Origin: Novosphingobium capsulatum
GTDB taxonomy: Bacteria > Pseudomonadota > Alphaproteobacteria > Sphingomonadales > Sphingomonadaceae
Direction of reading: 5' to 3'
Length of the DNA: 46,126 nt
Assembly (NCBI GenBank): GCA_015661825.1
Contig: DQVI01000026.1
Coordinates: 1-46,126, forward strand
The position numbers and the translations under genes are program-made. Below the pieces are notes generated by a model, which was not told the DNA's origin, did not search any database, and worked only from the letters and a program-made list of their open reading frames with translations. This document shows, one piece after another, positions 7,453-15,623 of this stretch (position 1 is the stretch's first letter; each line of letters begins with the position of its first letter).

Positions 7453-10389
7453 TCAGAACTTGACGCCCACCCCTAGGTAGAAAGTCCGGCCCAAAACATC
7501 GTACGTGCTTGCCTCGGTCGTGCCGATGCGACCGTTGAGCACGGGGGGGGCCTTGTTGAAGAGATTGTTGACGCCATACCGCATCGACCACTCCTTCCCG
7601 ACCGAGATGCTCCCGAACAGATCGAAGAGGTTGTACGAAGGCACGCCGGGGGTCGTGGTGGATGGATTGGTCGCCTTCGAGGACGACGCCATCTTGTCGA
7701 GGAAGCGCCAGCGTAGGCCGAGGGACAGGGCCTTGTTCGACCAGGCCAGCGTGGTGACCGCCTTCCACGTGGGCAGGGAACCGGGCGCAAAGCCCGAAGG
7801 CGAGCCCACCGTTCCGGCATAGTGATAGAACACGTCGCCCGGCAGGGTCTGCACATCGAACTTGTCGAGCCAGCCAATCGCGGTGTTGATGTCGAGCGCG
7901 CCGTCACCCAGTCCGAGCGACGCCAGGTCGATCCCCCAGTCGAGCTGGAAATCAATGCCCGCCGTTTTGTAGGCCCCCAGATTCAGGGTAGGCTGACGCA
8001 TGTCGGACAGCAGGCCCGAGGAATCGCGCGTAATCGTCTGGCAGAAAAAGTTGGTGTTGGAATAAGTCGGGTTCGACCCATCGACGTTGAAGCACTTGGC
8101 TAGGCTCGTCTGAACCCCTACCACGCCGATCGCATCCTTGACCGTAATGTTGTAGTAATCGAGCGTAATGTTGAAACGCGAGAACCACGGCGTGGAGAAC
8201 TGCGGGTTGAAAGCCGCCCCGATGGTGAACGTATTGGCGGTTTCCGGCTTGATCCCGGTATTGCCAGAATTGGTGGCGTTGGTGTCATTTTGCAGGTTGA
8301 TGAAGCTGTCGGCGACATTGGCGGGCACGCCCTGTGCGACACAGAGCGCGCGGACCGCCGCGCCGTTCGCGCCACTGCGCGGGGCACTGCGGATGTCGCA
8401 ATAGTCGCCAAGCCCGTTGTAGACTTCACCGATACCCGGCACCGCGCCCGATGGCGGCACGAACAGTTCGCCCACGCTGGGTGCCCGCACTGCGCGGGCA
8501 AAGCCGCCACGGAACGACAGCGCGCGGGTCGGGCCCCAGATCAGGTTGGCCTTCCAGGTATGCGCCCCGCCAGACAGATTGTAGTACGAATAGCGGTAGC
8601 CGGCATCGACTTCGAGCTTGTGCACAAAGGGCCTGTCGGCCAGCAGCGGGAAGAGAAGTTCGGCATAGAGTTCCTTCACATTGGTCGATCCTGCGCTGTC
8701 GCTGGTGTAGGAAACCCCCACGACGTCGGCATTCTTGAGGATCTGGTCGACCCGGGTCGAATATGTGTTGCGACGATAGCCGAGCCCGGCAGCAAAGCGT
8801 GCCTGGCCACCCGGAAGGGTGAAGAGCTTGCCCTGAAGATTGGCCTCGACCACATCCTGCTTCAGCGTCGTGTTGCGCCAGGGCGAAGCCACGAGATAGG
8901 CATCGCATTCCGAAGAAAGCGTGGTAACCCCAAACGGATTGTAGCCGCCCGCGCAGATGCTTTGCCCGCCGTCCGCCGCGTTGAGCAGGGTATTGAGCGA
9001 GGAGGTGAGCACCGAGCCGGGCTGTCGCTCGTGGATCACGGTTGCCCCGTGCGATCCATAGACTTCCCACGAACCGTCGATCGCGGCCAGATTTCCGCGC
9101 AGGCCAGCCATGACTTGCGAGATCCTGAAATCGCGGTCGGTCACGCGTGGACCGGCTTCATAGAACCGCTTCTGCAAGGTGAGATTGGCAGCAGGATCAG
9201 GCCGGCTCGCCAGAATCGTGGCCAGACTTGACGGGATGAACGGATTGGTGACCGGGACCGAAAGCGCGGTATTGCCGGATTCCACAAGGATTTTGGTGTC
9301 ATAGGGCACATATTGCCCCTGCACGAAAGCGGTGATGTCGTCGGTCAGTTCGTATTTGGCCTTCCCGAAGGCCGAATAGCGCTCCATCGGCGCCTGAAGT
9401 GTCAGGAATACATTGAGATTATTGACCGTTCTGCCACTGTTGTAGAGCAAATTGCCGTAGTCACCCTTGAAGTTGGTGACCCCGTTGCTGGCGCTGAAAA
9501 GCGTCCCGTCGCGATTGAAGCTGAGACCGGAATTGGCCGCCACGGTGCCGGGCGCATAGCCATATTGAGCAAAGGCCGCATCGACTGCCGATTGGCTGGG
9601 GGCATTCCCGCTCGATGTATAGACGCCCGAGGGAATGCGCAGATCGGTTCCGCCCTGGTTGCGGCGGAAAAATTCGCGCGAATTGAACCGCACCGTATCG
9701 CGTGCCGAATAGCCCAGTGCGACCACGACATTGCCGCGTCCGCCGCCAAAGTTGGTGCCCCACAGCGCCGACAGGTCCTTGACCATGCCGTCGGCCTTGT
9801 CGGTGATGTTGTACTGCGCATCGAGCGCGAGGCCCTGGTAGTTGTCCTTCAGGTGAAAGTTGACCACCCCCGCGATGGCATCCGAGCCATAGACCGCTGA
9901 TGCGCCTCCGGTGATCACCTCTACGCTTTCGAGCAGCGCGCGAGGGATCGTGTTGATATCGACCGATTGCTGCACGTTGGCAGGCTGCATGCGCCGGCCG
10001 TCGATCAACACGAGATTGCGGAAGGAACCGAGCCCGCGCAGATTGAGCGTGGCCTGTCCGCTGGTGCCATATCCGGTCGAGGTGGAATTCTCCCCCAATC
10101 CGAACTGGGGGTTCATCGACAGCGCCTTTTCCAGCGTGACCTCGCCGGTCGACCTGATCGCCGTGGCGCTGAGCGTGGCGAGCGGAGAAGGAGATTCATA
10201 GTCGCGGCGCACGATGCGCGAGCCGGTCACCACGATGGCCTTGGCCGCCTCTCCTTCCGCTACTCCGTCGGAAGCGGGCTGTTCCTGGGCCAGCACACCT
10301 TGTGCCAGCAAAAGCGAGAAGGCAGCGCTACCTGCCAGAAGGCGCGCCCGTGGCGCGCATGGCAATGAACTGCAAAAGCGGTCGAGCAT
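7453..10389 (-). CDS. TonB-dependent outer-membrane receptor (large sphingomonad type)
   Basis: From ATG 10389 the protein is 978 residues. It starts with a signal peptide ending near VLAQE, then the TonB-box and plug start AIVVTGSRIVRRDYESPSP. The plug has LNLRGLGSFRNLVLIDGRRM and VYGSDAIAGVVNFHLKD, followed by a beta-barrel of roughly 800 residues ending in a terminal Phe (GVGVKF). Length and the VTGSRI...SPSPL opening are typical of the expanded sphingomonad receptor family for plant- or aromatic-derived compounds and peptides. An ATG ten codons further upstream was rejected because the signal peptide and the AGGGGA ribosome site favour 10389. The following small exported protein is probably co-transcribed. 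The ligand is unknown. Confidence 0.9.
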   Translation of the reverse strand: MLDRFCSSLPCAPRARLLAGSAAFSLLLAQGVLAQEQPASDGVAEGEAAKAIVVTGSRIVRRDYESPSPLATLSATAIRSTGEVTLEKALSMNPQFGLGENSTSTGYGTSGQATLNLRGLGSFRNLVLIDGRRMQPANVQQSVDINTIPRALLESVEVITGGASAVYGSDAIAGVVNFHLKDNYQGLALDAQYNITDKADGMVKDLSALWGTNFGGGRGNVVVALGYSARDTVRFNSREFFRRNQGGTDLRIPSGVYTSSGNAPSQSAVDAAFAQYGYAPGTVAANSGLSFNRDGTLFSASNGVTNFKGDYGNLLYNSGRTVNNLNVFLTLQAPMERYSAFGKAKYELTDDITAFVQGQYVPYDTKILVESGNTALSVPVTNPFIPSSLATILASRPDPAANLTLQKRFYEAGPRVTDRDFRISQVMAGLRGNLAAIDGSWEVYGSHGATVIHERQPGSVLTSSLNTLLNAADGGQSICAGGYNPFGVTTLSSECDAYLVASPWRNTTLKQDVVEANLQGKLFTLPGGQARFAAGLGYRRNTYSTRVDQILKNADVVGVSYTSDSAGSTNVKELYAELLFPLLADRPFVHKLEVDAGYRYSYYNLSGGAHTWKANLIWGPTRALSFRGGFARAVRAPSVGELFVPPSGAVPGIGEVYNGLGDYCDIRSAPRSGANGAAVRALCVAQGVPANVADSFINLQNDTNATNSGNTGIKPETANTFTIGAAFNPQFSTPWFSRFNITLDYYNITVKDAIGVVGVQTSLAKCFNVDGSNPTYSNTNFFCQTITRDSSGLLSDMRQPTLNLGAYKTAGIDFQLDWGIDLASLGLGDGALDINTAIGWLDKFDVQTLPGDVFYHYAGTVGSPSGFAPGSLPTWKAVTTLAWSNKALSLGLRWRFLDKMASSSKATNPSTTTPGVPSYNLFDLFGSISVGKEWSMRYGVNNLFNKAPPVLNGRIGTTEASTYDVLGRTFYLGVGVKF

Positions 10390-10482
10390 CAACGATTGGT
10401 CCCCTGTTCGGCGATGCATGGCCCCCGCCGCACATCGCCTCGCCTCGTACCAAGCGCCCTTCCATTTGATATTGATATTGCG

Positions 10483-10522
10483 TCATATTCTGTATGATAT
10501 TTACTCAATGTCGCCAATTGAG
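10483..10522 (-). promoter_or_regulatory. AT-rich promoter region with two short palindromes
   Basis: About 95-135 bases upstream of the receptor start, an AT-rich tract carries TCATA-ttctg-TATGA (10483-10497) and CTCAAT-gtcgcca-ATTGAG (10504-10522). Both have perfect arms. They are candidate operators for the TonB receptor operon; no adjacent regulator gene is obvious. Confidence 0.3.
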
Positions 10523-10694
10523 ATAAATGATTGCGCATGCGGGATGGATCAGGCCTTCCATCATTCGGGTGAATACGCCCATCGCGCCCCACCGTTTCCA
10601 ATGGCAGTCTCGCTTTTCCGTTTCGGTGCTGCCCGCGCCCGGACGGAACAGGGCGTGGGCAGCACCGGGGGAGGGGCAGCAAAAGGAAGAAGGC

Positions 10695-10938
10695 TTGTTC
10701 TGCGCCTTAGTCCAGCGCCGCTTCGATCTGCGGCACGGCCTGGAACAGGTCACCACCAACCAGCCCTTCGGCGAATGGAACAGGGTTTTCCCGGATTCCG
10801 CATGTCTCTCGCCGCCATCGACAGGCTCGTGCATCACGCTACCATCTTCGGAATGAACGTCGAAAGTTACCGGCGGCGCGCCGCACAGGTCAGGCGCACC
10901 GGGGCCGGGCGTCCCGGCCGCTTACACAACGCCAAAGG
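10695..10938 (+). pseudogene. istB: Remnant of IS21-family IstB helper protein (C-terminal part)
   Basis: Read across frames, this stretch encodes an IstB-like C-terminus. One frame gives LFCALVQRRFDLR and VTTNQPFGEWNRVFPD up to about 10796. A shifted frame continues from 10802 with MSLAAIDRLVHHATIF and NVESYRRRAA, then a basic Gly/Pro-rich tail. These match the order of the conserved end of IS21 IstB ATPases (TxNQxFGEW, AxxDRLxHHA, SYRxR). The N-terminal Walker region is missing and at least one frameshift is present, so the element is dead. The upstream partner istA was not found. Confidence 0.65.
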
Positions 10939-10959
10939 TCCTCGAGGCCATCCGCGACC

Positions 10960-11011
10960 ATCAGGATGAGAACGGCTAACTTGCCAGCGACAATCACATT
11001 CTCATCCTGAT
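10960..11011. repeat. 13-bp perfect inverted repeat within the insertion-sequence debris
   Basis: ATCAGGATGAGAA at 10960-10972 is the exact reverse complement of 10999-11011. It lies between the istB remnant and the IS1380 remnant and may be part of an IS21 end or a nested insertion end. No target duplication was identified. Confidence 0.45.
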
Positions 11012-11033
11012 TGATGCGCAATCCTCTTCCAGT

Positions 11034-11640
11034 TTGCCGCGCTACAGCTTCCTGCCGATCCATGTCTACGATACCGCGACCGGCCGTCCGGTCGCGATGC
11101 TGCTACGGACCGGCAAGGCGCCGTCTGGCGCCGAAGCTGCCGGCCACATCCGGCGCCTGGCGCGTCATATCCGCCGGCACTGGCCCGATACCCACATCAC
11201 TTCCGCGGCAATGGGCATTATGGGCGGCCCGAGGTCATGGCGTTCTGCAATACGCCCGGGATCTATTATGTGTTGGGCTTGCCCACCAATGCCGTGCTGC
11301 GCGCCTATGCTTGACCCGCCAGCGCCGCGTCGTCGCCCGGATCGAGACCAGCACGCTGCGCATGGACATCCGCTATGTCGTCACCTCGCTGGCCGAAGGC
11401 TCGGCCGAGCAAATCTACGACACGCTCTACTGGCACGTGGCCAGGCCGAGAACCTGATCAAGCGCCACAAATCGTAGCTCGCCAGCGACCGCACCTCGTG
11501 CCGCTCGGTCAATGCCAACCAGATGTGCCTCATCCTCCACACCGCCACTGATTGGCTGCTGTGGCGCGTTCAGCAGGCCATCCCCAAAGCCGCCGTGCTG
11601 GCCACCGCCGAGTTCGCAACGCTGTGCCTGTTCAAGGAAG
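11034..11640 (+). pseudogene. Degenerate IS1380-family transposase remnant
   Basis: Three forward frames together recover the second half of an IS1380-type transposase. First come SFLPIHVYDTATGRPVAMLL and AGHIRRLARHIRRHWPDTHIT. After a frameshift come GHYGRPEVMAFC and YYVLGLPTNAVLRA, and then RIETSTLRMDIRYVVTSL, followed by GQAENLIKRHKS and SDRTSCRSVNANQMCLILHTATDWLLWRVQQA. The family's catalytic-region landmarks (HYxxPEVxxFC, GQAENxIKxxK, DRTSC...ANQ) are in order but interrupted by frameshifts and stops. The 5' half is absent. The remnant abuts the 3' end of the LysR gene at 11658 without disrupting it. Confidence 0.7.
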
Positions 11641-11657
11641 AACCCCCTCCGGCCGGA

Positions 11658-12593
11658 TCAGTAGAACAGGTGGCTGCGCATCGTGTCTTCCTCGATCAGG
11701 GCGCTGCAACTGGCGATGAAGGTTTTCACTTTGGCCGATTGGCGCCCGTGCCGGGGGCGCAAGGTCGAAATCGCGAGCGAAGCGGTGGCATGTGGATCGG
11801 CAACCGGGGCAAAGGCCAGTTCGTCGCCGAGGGGAGACCAGGGATGGGCCGGGCGCACGATGCGCAGTGAGACGCAGTCGCTGGTTCCGACAAGGGCTTG
11901 AGCCGCCGTGCTGATATTGGTGACCATGGCCTGTCTGGGGGTGAGGCCCTGATGGCGGTAGAGCCCGCTGAACAGTTCGAGCGCGGGGCCATCCTGAATG
12001 TAGATCTGCGGGAATTGGGCAAGCTCTCGCAAGGTGAGCGGGGCGCCTTCGCGATCGAGCGGGTGATGGCGCCGCATCATCGCGCAAGGCGTCGGATGAC
12101 ACAGGTGCAAGTGCTCGACGGCCGGGTCCGGTTCGGCATCGACCAGAAACGTGATAAGGACATCGACGTCTGCATCAAGCAGGGGGCCGTTGCCCTGATC
12201 CATGAAAATCGTCTTGAGTTTGACGTCTAGGCCGGGGTGCTTGCGCCGGACATGCTCGATCGCGCGGGGGGCAAGGGCCCAGCTGAGCCCTTCCTGACAA
12301 CCGACCGTGAGCTCGCCGGTCAGCGCGCGTCCCTTGGGGGCAAACAGGTTTTCGACTTCGGCCAGATCCTGAAGCAACCCGTGCGCGAGTCGAAGCAGCC
12401 TGCGTCCATCGGCCGTCAGCGAGACCCCGGTCGAGCGGCGACGAAGCAGGAGGCGCGTTTCCAGCTGCTCTTCAAGCGCATCGACGGCATAGGCGACCGC
12501 CGAGGCCGACAGGTTGAGCCTTCCTGCCGCCGCAGCGAAGCTACCGGCCTCTACCGTAGCGGCAAAGCACCGCAATTGCTCTGTTTTCAGCAT
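11658..12593 (-). CDS. LysR-family transcriptional regulator
   Basis: From ATG 12593 the protein is 311 residues, normal for the family. An N-terminal winged helix-turn-helix (LRCFAATVEAGSFAAAAGRLNLSASAVAYAVDALEE, about residues 7-42) is followed by a periplasmic-binding-like effector domain with GELTVGCQEGLS and a DVDVLITF segment. A longer upstream reading was rejected because the HTH starts directly after this ATG. It is transcribed divergently from the acyl-CoA ligase, channel and thiolase genes across 331 bases, the usual LysR target arrangement, so it probably controls that set. Its effector is likely the channel's substrate or its CoA thioester, which is inference. Confidence 0.87.
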   Translation of the reverse strand: MLKTEQLRCFAATVEAGSFAAAAGRLNLSASAVAYAVDALEEQLETRLLLRRRSTGVSLTADGRRLLRLAHGLLQDLAEVENLFAPKGRALTGELTVGCQEGLSWALAPRAIEHVRRKHPGLDVKLKTIFMDQGNGPLLDADVDVLITFLVDAEPDPAVEHLHLCHPTPCAMMRRHHPLDREGAPLTLRELAQFPQIYIQDGPALELFSGLYRHQGLTPRQAMVTNISTAAQALVGTSDCVSLRIVRPAHPWSPLGDELAFAPVADPHATASLAISTLRPRHGRQSAKVKTFIASCSALIEEDTMRSHLFY

Positions 12594-12828
12594 CCATACC
12601 CCGAATTTTTCGATGTTGTTCCGCAGATAATAGCATTTTTCCGGTCTAGTCTTCCATGCAAGTCTTCCTCCCACAAGAGACGACACTCTCGACGACATTG
12701 GGCAGGAACGGAAAGGGCAAGTATTTCCCCGGCGCTGTGGGACAGGATCAACCGGGCAAAGTCCGGCGACTGTGGACGGCATTTTTGCCGCGCGGGATGA
12801 TTTTGTAAAAACAATCTGAAACAAAGCC

Positions 12829-12850
12829 TTGCATGCGCGGCATGCGGCAA
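12829..12850. promoter_or_regulatory. Candidate LysR operator in the divergent region
   Basis: Within the 331-base divergent gap (12594-12924) an inverted repeat GCATGC-gcg-GCATGC (12831-12845) sits inside a TTGC...GGCAA frame and satisfies the LysR T-N11-A rule (T12830, A12842). It is 75 bases before the ligase start. A second small palindrome TTGT-aaaa-ACAA lies at 12803-12814. The remaining gap shows no other structure. Confidence 0.35.
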
Positions 12851-12924
12851 CGGGCGGCCTTCCTGTGTCGACCCGGCCGTCCCCCCACGCGCAGTCAGGG
12901 CACGAGAGGAGAAAGAAAGGCGAA

Positions 12925-14553
12925 ATGGGCCGGATCACCGACGACACTCTGGGTGCGCTTGCCAATCTGGGCGACTTGTTCGCTTACCGTGCACGCGATT
13001 GCGACGGGTCTGCCGCGATCGTGCAGCAGGACCACGCGCTGTCCTTTGCGCAAGTCTGGGATGAGGCCGGTGCGCTTGCGGGTTTCCTGCAACAGGTCTG
13101 CGGCGTCGAACCGGGCGATCGTGTTGCCCTGATGCTGTCGAACCGTCCCGAATTTGTAGTGGCGACGGCCGCTATCCATGCGATCGGCGCGGTGCAGGTC
13201 AACATCAATCCCCACTATGTAGCGCGCGAACTGCATCATCAACTCGTCGATTCCGGGGCCGGGACGATCATCCTGTCGGGACGCGAGATGGCGGTCCTGC
13301 GGGCGGCGAATGCAGACTGCGTGTGTCATGCCGTGGTGATCGATGCTGAAAATGTCGAAACCTCGCCCGGTCTTGCACTCGCGTCCTATGTCGAGGCGGT
13401 CGCAGCGGGGATGTCCTTCGTGCCTTCGCGGCGTGGACGCGACGATCTGGCTCTGTTGCAATATACCGGCGGCACGACCGGGCGCGCCAAGGGCGCGATG
13501 TTGAGCCATGGCAATCTGCTGTCGAATATCGCGCAGTTCACCGGCTGGATCGAAGGGGGCCTGAAGGAGACGGGGCTGGGAGGCGTGCCGCCCGTCGTAC
13601 TGACGGCCATTCCGCTCTATCATATCTTTGCCCTGACGGTGAACCTGCTCGGGACTTGGGCAATGGGCGGTCGCAATGTGCTGATCCGCGATACCCGCGA
13701 CGTTGCCTTGTTGAGCGAGGAATGGTCTCGCCACGGCGTCTCGTTCGTGACCGGGGTCAACACGCTTTACAAGGCGCTGCTGGCTTCGCCCGAATTTGCC
13801 GGGCTCGATTTGTCGCAGGGGGTGGTCGCCATGGGCGGCGGGGCCCCGGTTCAACGCCCGGTGTCTGATCGTTGGAACGAAAGGACAGGACGCCATATCA
13901 TCGAGGGCTACGGCCTTTCGGAAACCTCGCCGATCCTGACTTGCACGCCGTTTTTCGAGCGGCGCTTCCTGGGCAGTATCGGGCAGGCGATGCCCGGAAC
14001 CCGGATCGCCATTCGCGATGAATTCGGACAGGATCTGCCAATCGGAGAAACTGGCGAACTCTGCGCCAGCGGGCCGCAAGTCATGCAGGGCTATTGGAGA
14101 CAACCCGAAGCGACGGCGCAAGTTCTGGGTGAGGACGGATTTCTGCGCACCGGCGATCTCGCGCGGCGTGATGAAGAGGGCAACTACTATATCCTCGACC
14201 GGGCCAAGGACATGATCCTCGTTTCCGGGTTCAACGTCTATCCCAACGAGATCGAGGAAACCGTGTCGGCCTTGCCCGGCGTCGTCGAGTGTGCCTGCGT
14301 CGGCGCGCCCGATCCCAAAAGCGGAGAGGCGGCCGTGCTGTTCGTGGTTGCCGATCCCGCCGCGCTCGACGAGGCGGCGGTCCTCGATCACTGCCGCGCC
14401 AATCTTACCGGGTACAAGGTGCCGCGCCGCGTTTTCGTCGTGCGCGAAATTCCCAAGTCCGCAGTGGGCAAGATCCTGCGTCGCGAATTGCGTGACGCGG
14501 CTCCGGCCATGCTTGCCGGGGAGGTTCTGTCCGAACCGGTCAGGGCTGCCTGA
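12925..14553 (+). CDS. Acyl-CoA ligase (long/medium-chain fatty acid or aromatic acid:CoA ligase)
   Basis: The 542-residue protein belongs to the ANL adenylate-forming superfamily. The phosphate-binding loop YTGGTTGRAKG is at 180-190, the adenine-binding motif GYGLSETSP at 328-336, the hinge/ribose motif RTGDLA at 408-413, and the catalytic lysine near the C-terminus in KSAVGKILR (Lys516). It should activate a carboxylic acid with ATP and CoA in the cytoplasm. The pattern is closest to FadD-type ligases (NRPEF, IPLYHIFALT). The start at 12925 has an AAAGG ribosome site; an upstream in-frame ATG at 12829 would overlap the putative operator. It is first in a row with a MetA-like channel and a thiolase, suggesting import, activation and beta-oxidative cleavage of one compound class. 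Confidence 0.87.
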   Translation: MGRITDDTLGALANLGDLFAYRARDCDGSAAIVQQDHALSFAQVWDEAGALAGFLQQVCGVEPGDRVALMLSNRPEFVVATAAIHAIGAVQVNINPHYVARELHHQLVDSGAGTIILSGREMAVLRAANADCVCHAVVIDAENVETSPGLALASYVEAVAAGMSFVPSRRGRDDLALLQYTGGTTGRAKGAMLSHGNLLSNIAQFTGWIEGGLKETGLGGVPPVVLTAIPLYHIFALTVNLLGTWAMGGRNVLIRDTRDVALLSEEWSRHGVSFVTGVNTLYKALLASPEFAGLDLSQGVVAMGGGAPVQRPVSDRWNERTGRHIIEGYGLSETSPILTCTPFFERRFLGSIGQAMPGTRIAIRDEFGQDLPIGETGELCASGPQVMQGYWRQPEATAQVLGEDGFLRTGDLARRDEEGNYYILDRAKDMILVSGFNVYPNEIEETVSALPGVVECACVGAPDPKSGEAAVLFVVADPAALDEAAVLDHCRANLTGYKVPRRVFVVREIPKSAVGKILRRELRDAAPAMLAGEVLSEPVRAA

Positions 14554-14556
14554 TCC

Positions 14557-14587
14557 CCCGCAGGCGGTGCGCATAGCCGCTTGCGGG
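14557..14587 (+). terminator. Stem-loop between ligase and channel genes
   Basis: CCCGCAGGCGG and CCGCTTGCGGG form an 11-base stem with one wobble pair and a 9-base loop directly after the ligase stop. It is followed by AAATAAAA rather than T residues, so it may attenuate or process the operon transcript rather than stop it. Confidence 0.45.
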
Positions 14588-14624
14588 AAATAAAATTCAA
14601 CAACGACAACAAAACGAGGATGTC

Positions 14625-15545
14625 ATGAAAGCTGTGCGTATTGGCGCCGCGATGGCGGCGATGGCGATGCTGTGCCCGGAAACCGGGCATGCGGAGGAAT
14701 TGTGGAACGCTTACCCCTTGCGCGGTTTCTGGGAAGGTCTGCCTGCCGGGGCAACCCCGCCCAAAGGTGTCTACACCGCCGTCAGCGCCTATTGGGCCAA
14801 CGATCGGTATTACGGCGAACAGGGCAAGGCAGTGCCGGGAACGGACCTTACCGCCTTCGTGGTGACACCAGTGATCGAATGGGTTCCGGGGGTGAAGATT
14901 CTGGGTGGCACATACTCCGTCGGGATCGCGCAGCCGTTCGTTTACAATACGTCGGCCGGCCTTTCGGGCAGCACCGGACGCGGGAACTGGGGCACGTTCA
15001 ACACGGTGCTCTTGCCTGCCCAGCTTGGCTGGAAACTGCACAATGTCCATGTGAAGCTGGGCGTCGGTGTCTATCTCCCCAATGCCAGCTCGACAGTATC
15101 GGATCTCTATGCGGGAAAGCTGCATAATGGCGGGCTGCCATCGGGCAGCAATTTTGCCGCCGTCGAACCTGATCTGGGAATAACCTGGATGCACAAGGGC
15201 TGGAACGTTTCGGCCGCGCTTCATGCCGCCATTCCGATTTCGGCATCGACGGCGCCGGGATATCGCTACTGGTCGGGGTCGGAATTTGCCGCCGATTACA
15301 CTATTACCAAGACACTGGGTAAATGGACGCTGGGTGTCGGCGGACATCAGATCAACCAGTACGAGGATGACCGCTTCAATGGCGAAGTCGTGCCCGATCA
15401 TCGCTCGCAGCTTTACGGTGTGGGCCCCATTGCCGGGGTTCAGGCCGGGCCGCTCAATATCACGGCCATGTGGAACCGCACGGTTTCGGCCCGCAATGCG
15501 GTTGCCGGTGACATGGTCCAGGTGCGCTTTACCACGCGCCTCTGA
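14625..15545 (+). CDS. MetA/SphA-like outer-membrane channel (phenol-degradation-associated family)
   Basis: The 306-residue product has a signal peptide (MKAVRIGAAMAAMAML..., cleavage near GHAEE, residue 24). A beta-rich body follows with repeated amphipathic strands and aromatic girdles. Its order of segments (GVYTAVSAYWAND, VTPVIEWVPGVKILGGTYSVGIAQPF, a GVGVYLPNAS strand, GVGGHQINQYEDD, VQVRFTTRL end) matches the family annotated as putative MetA-pathway-of-phenol-degradation proteins, thought to be outer-membrane channels for hydrophobic or aromatic substrates. It lies between an acyl-CoA ligase and a thiolase. It therefore probably admits the acid or hydrocarbon that the ligase activates. 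The substrate cannot be read from sequence. Confidence 0.78.
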   Translation: MKAVRIGAAMAAMAMLCPETGHAEELWNAYPLRGFWEGLPAGATPPKGVYTAVSAYWANDRYYGEQGKAVPGTDLTAFVVTPVIEWVPGVKILGGTYSVGIAQPFVYNTSAGLSGSTGRGNWGTFNTVLLPAQLGWKLHNVHVKLGVGVYLPNASSTVSDLYAGKLHNGGLPSGSNFAAVEPDLGITWMHKGWNVSAALHAAIPISASTAPGYRYWSGSEFAADYTITKTLGKWTLGVGGHQINQYEDDRFNGEVVPDHRSQLYGVGPIAGVQAGPLNITAMWNRTVSARNAVAGDMVQVRFTTRL

Positions 15546-15573
15546 CTCCTTTCCTTTTCCGGTTTTTTCCTCG

Positions 15574-15600
15574 GCCGTGGCGGTATGTGTCCGCCACGGC
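15574..15600 (+). terminator. 10-bp perfect stem-loop between channel and thiolase genes
   Basis: GCCGTGGCGG-TATGTGT-CCGCCACGGC is a perfect hairpin, preceded by a T-rich tract and followed by TTCCTCGTTC. It could act as a partial terminator or as a processing site in the operon. The thiolase start lies 24 bases downstream. Confidence 0.5.
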
Positions 15601-15623
15601 TTCCTCGTTCGGGAGTTTGTGTA

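Noticed and set aside
10390..10694. Possible riboswitch upstream of the TonB receptor
   Set aside because: The leader has only short palindromes; no cobalamin-box-like conserved core was seen.
10214..10969. 251-codon plus-strand frame
   Set aside because: Only its last part encodes istB-like residues; the first part is antisense to the TonB receptor and its promoter.
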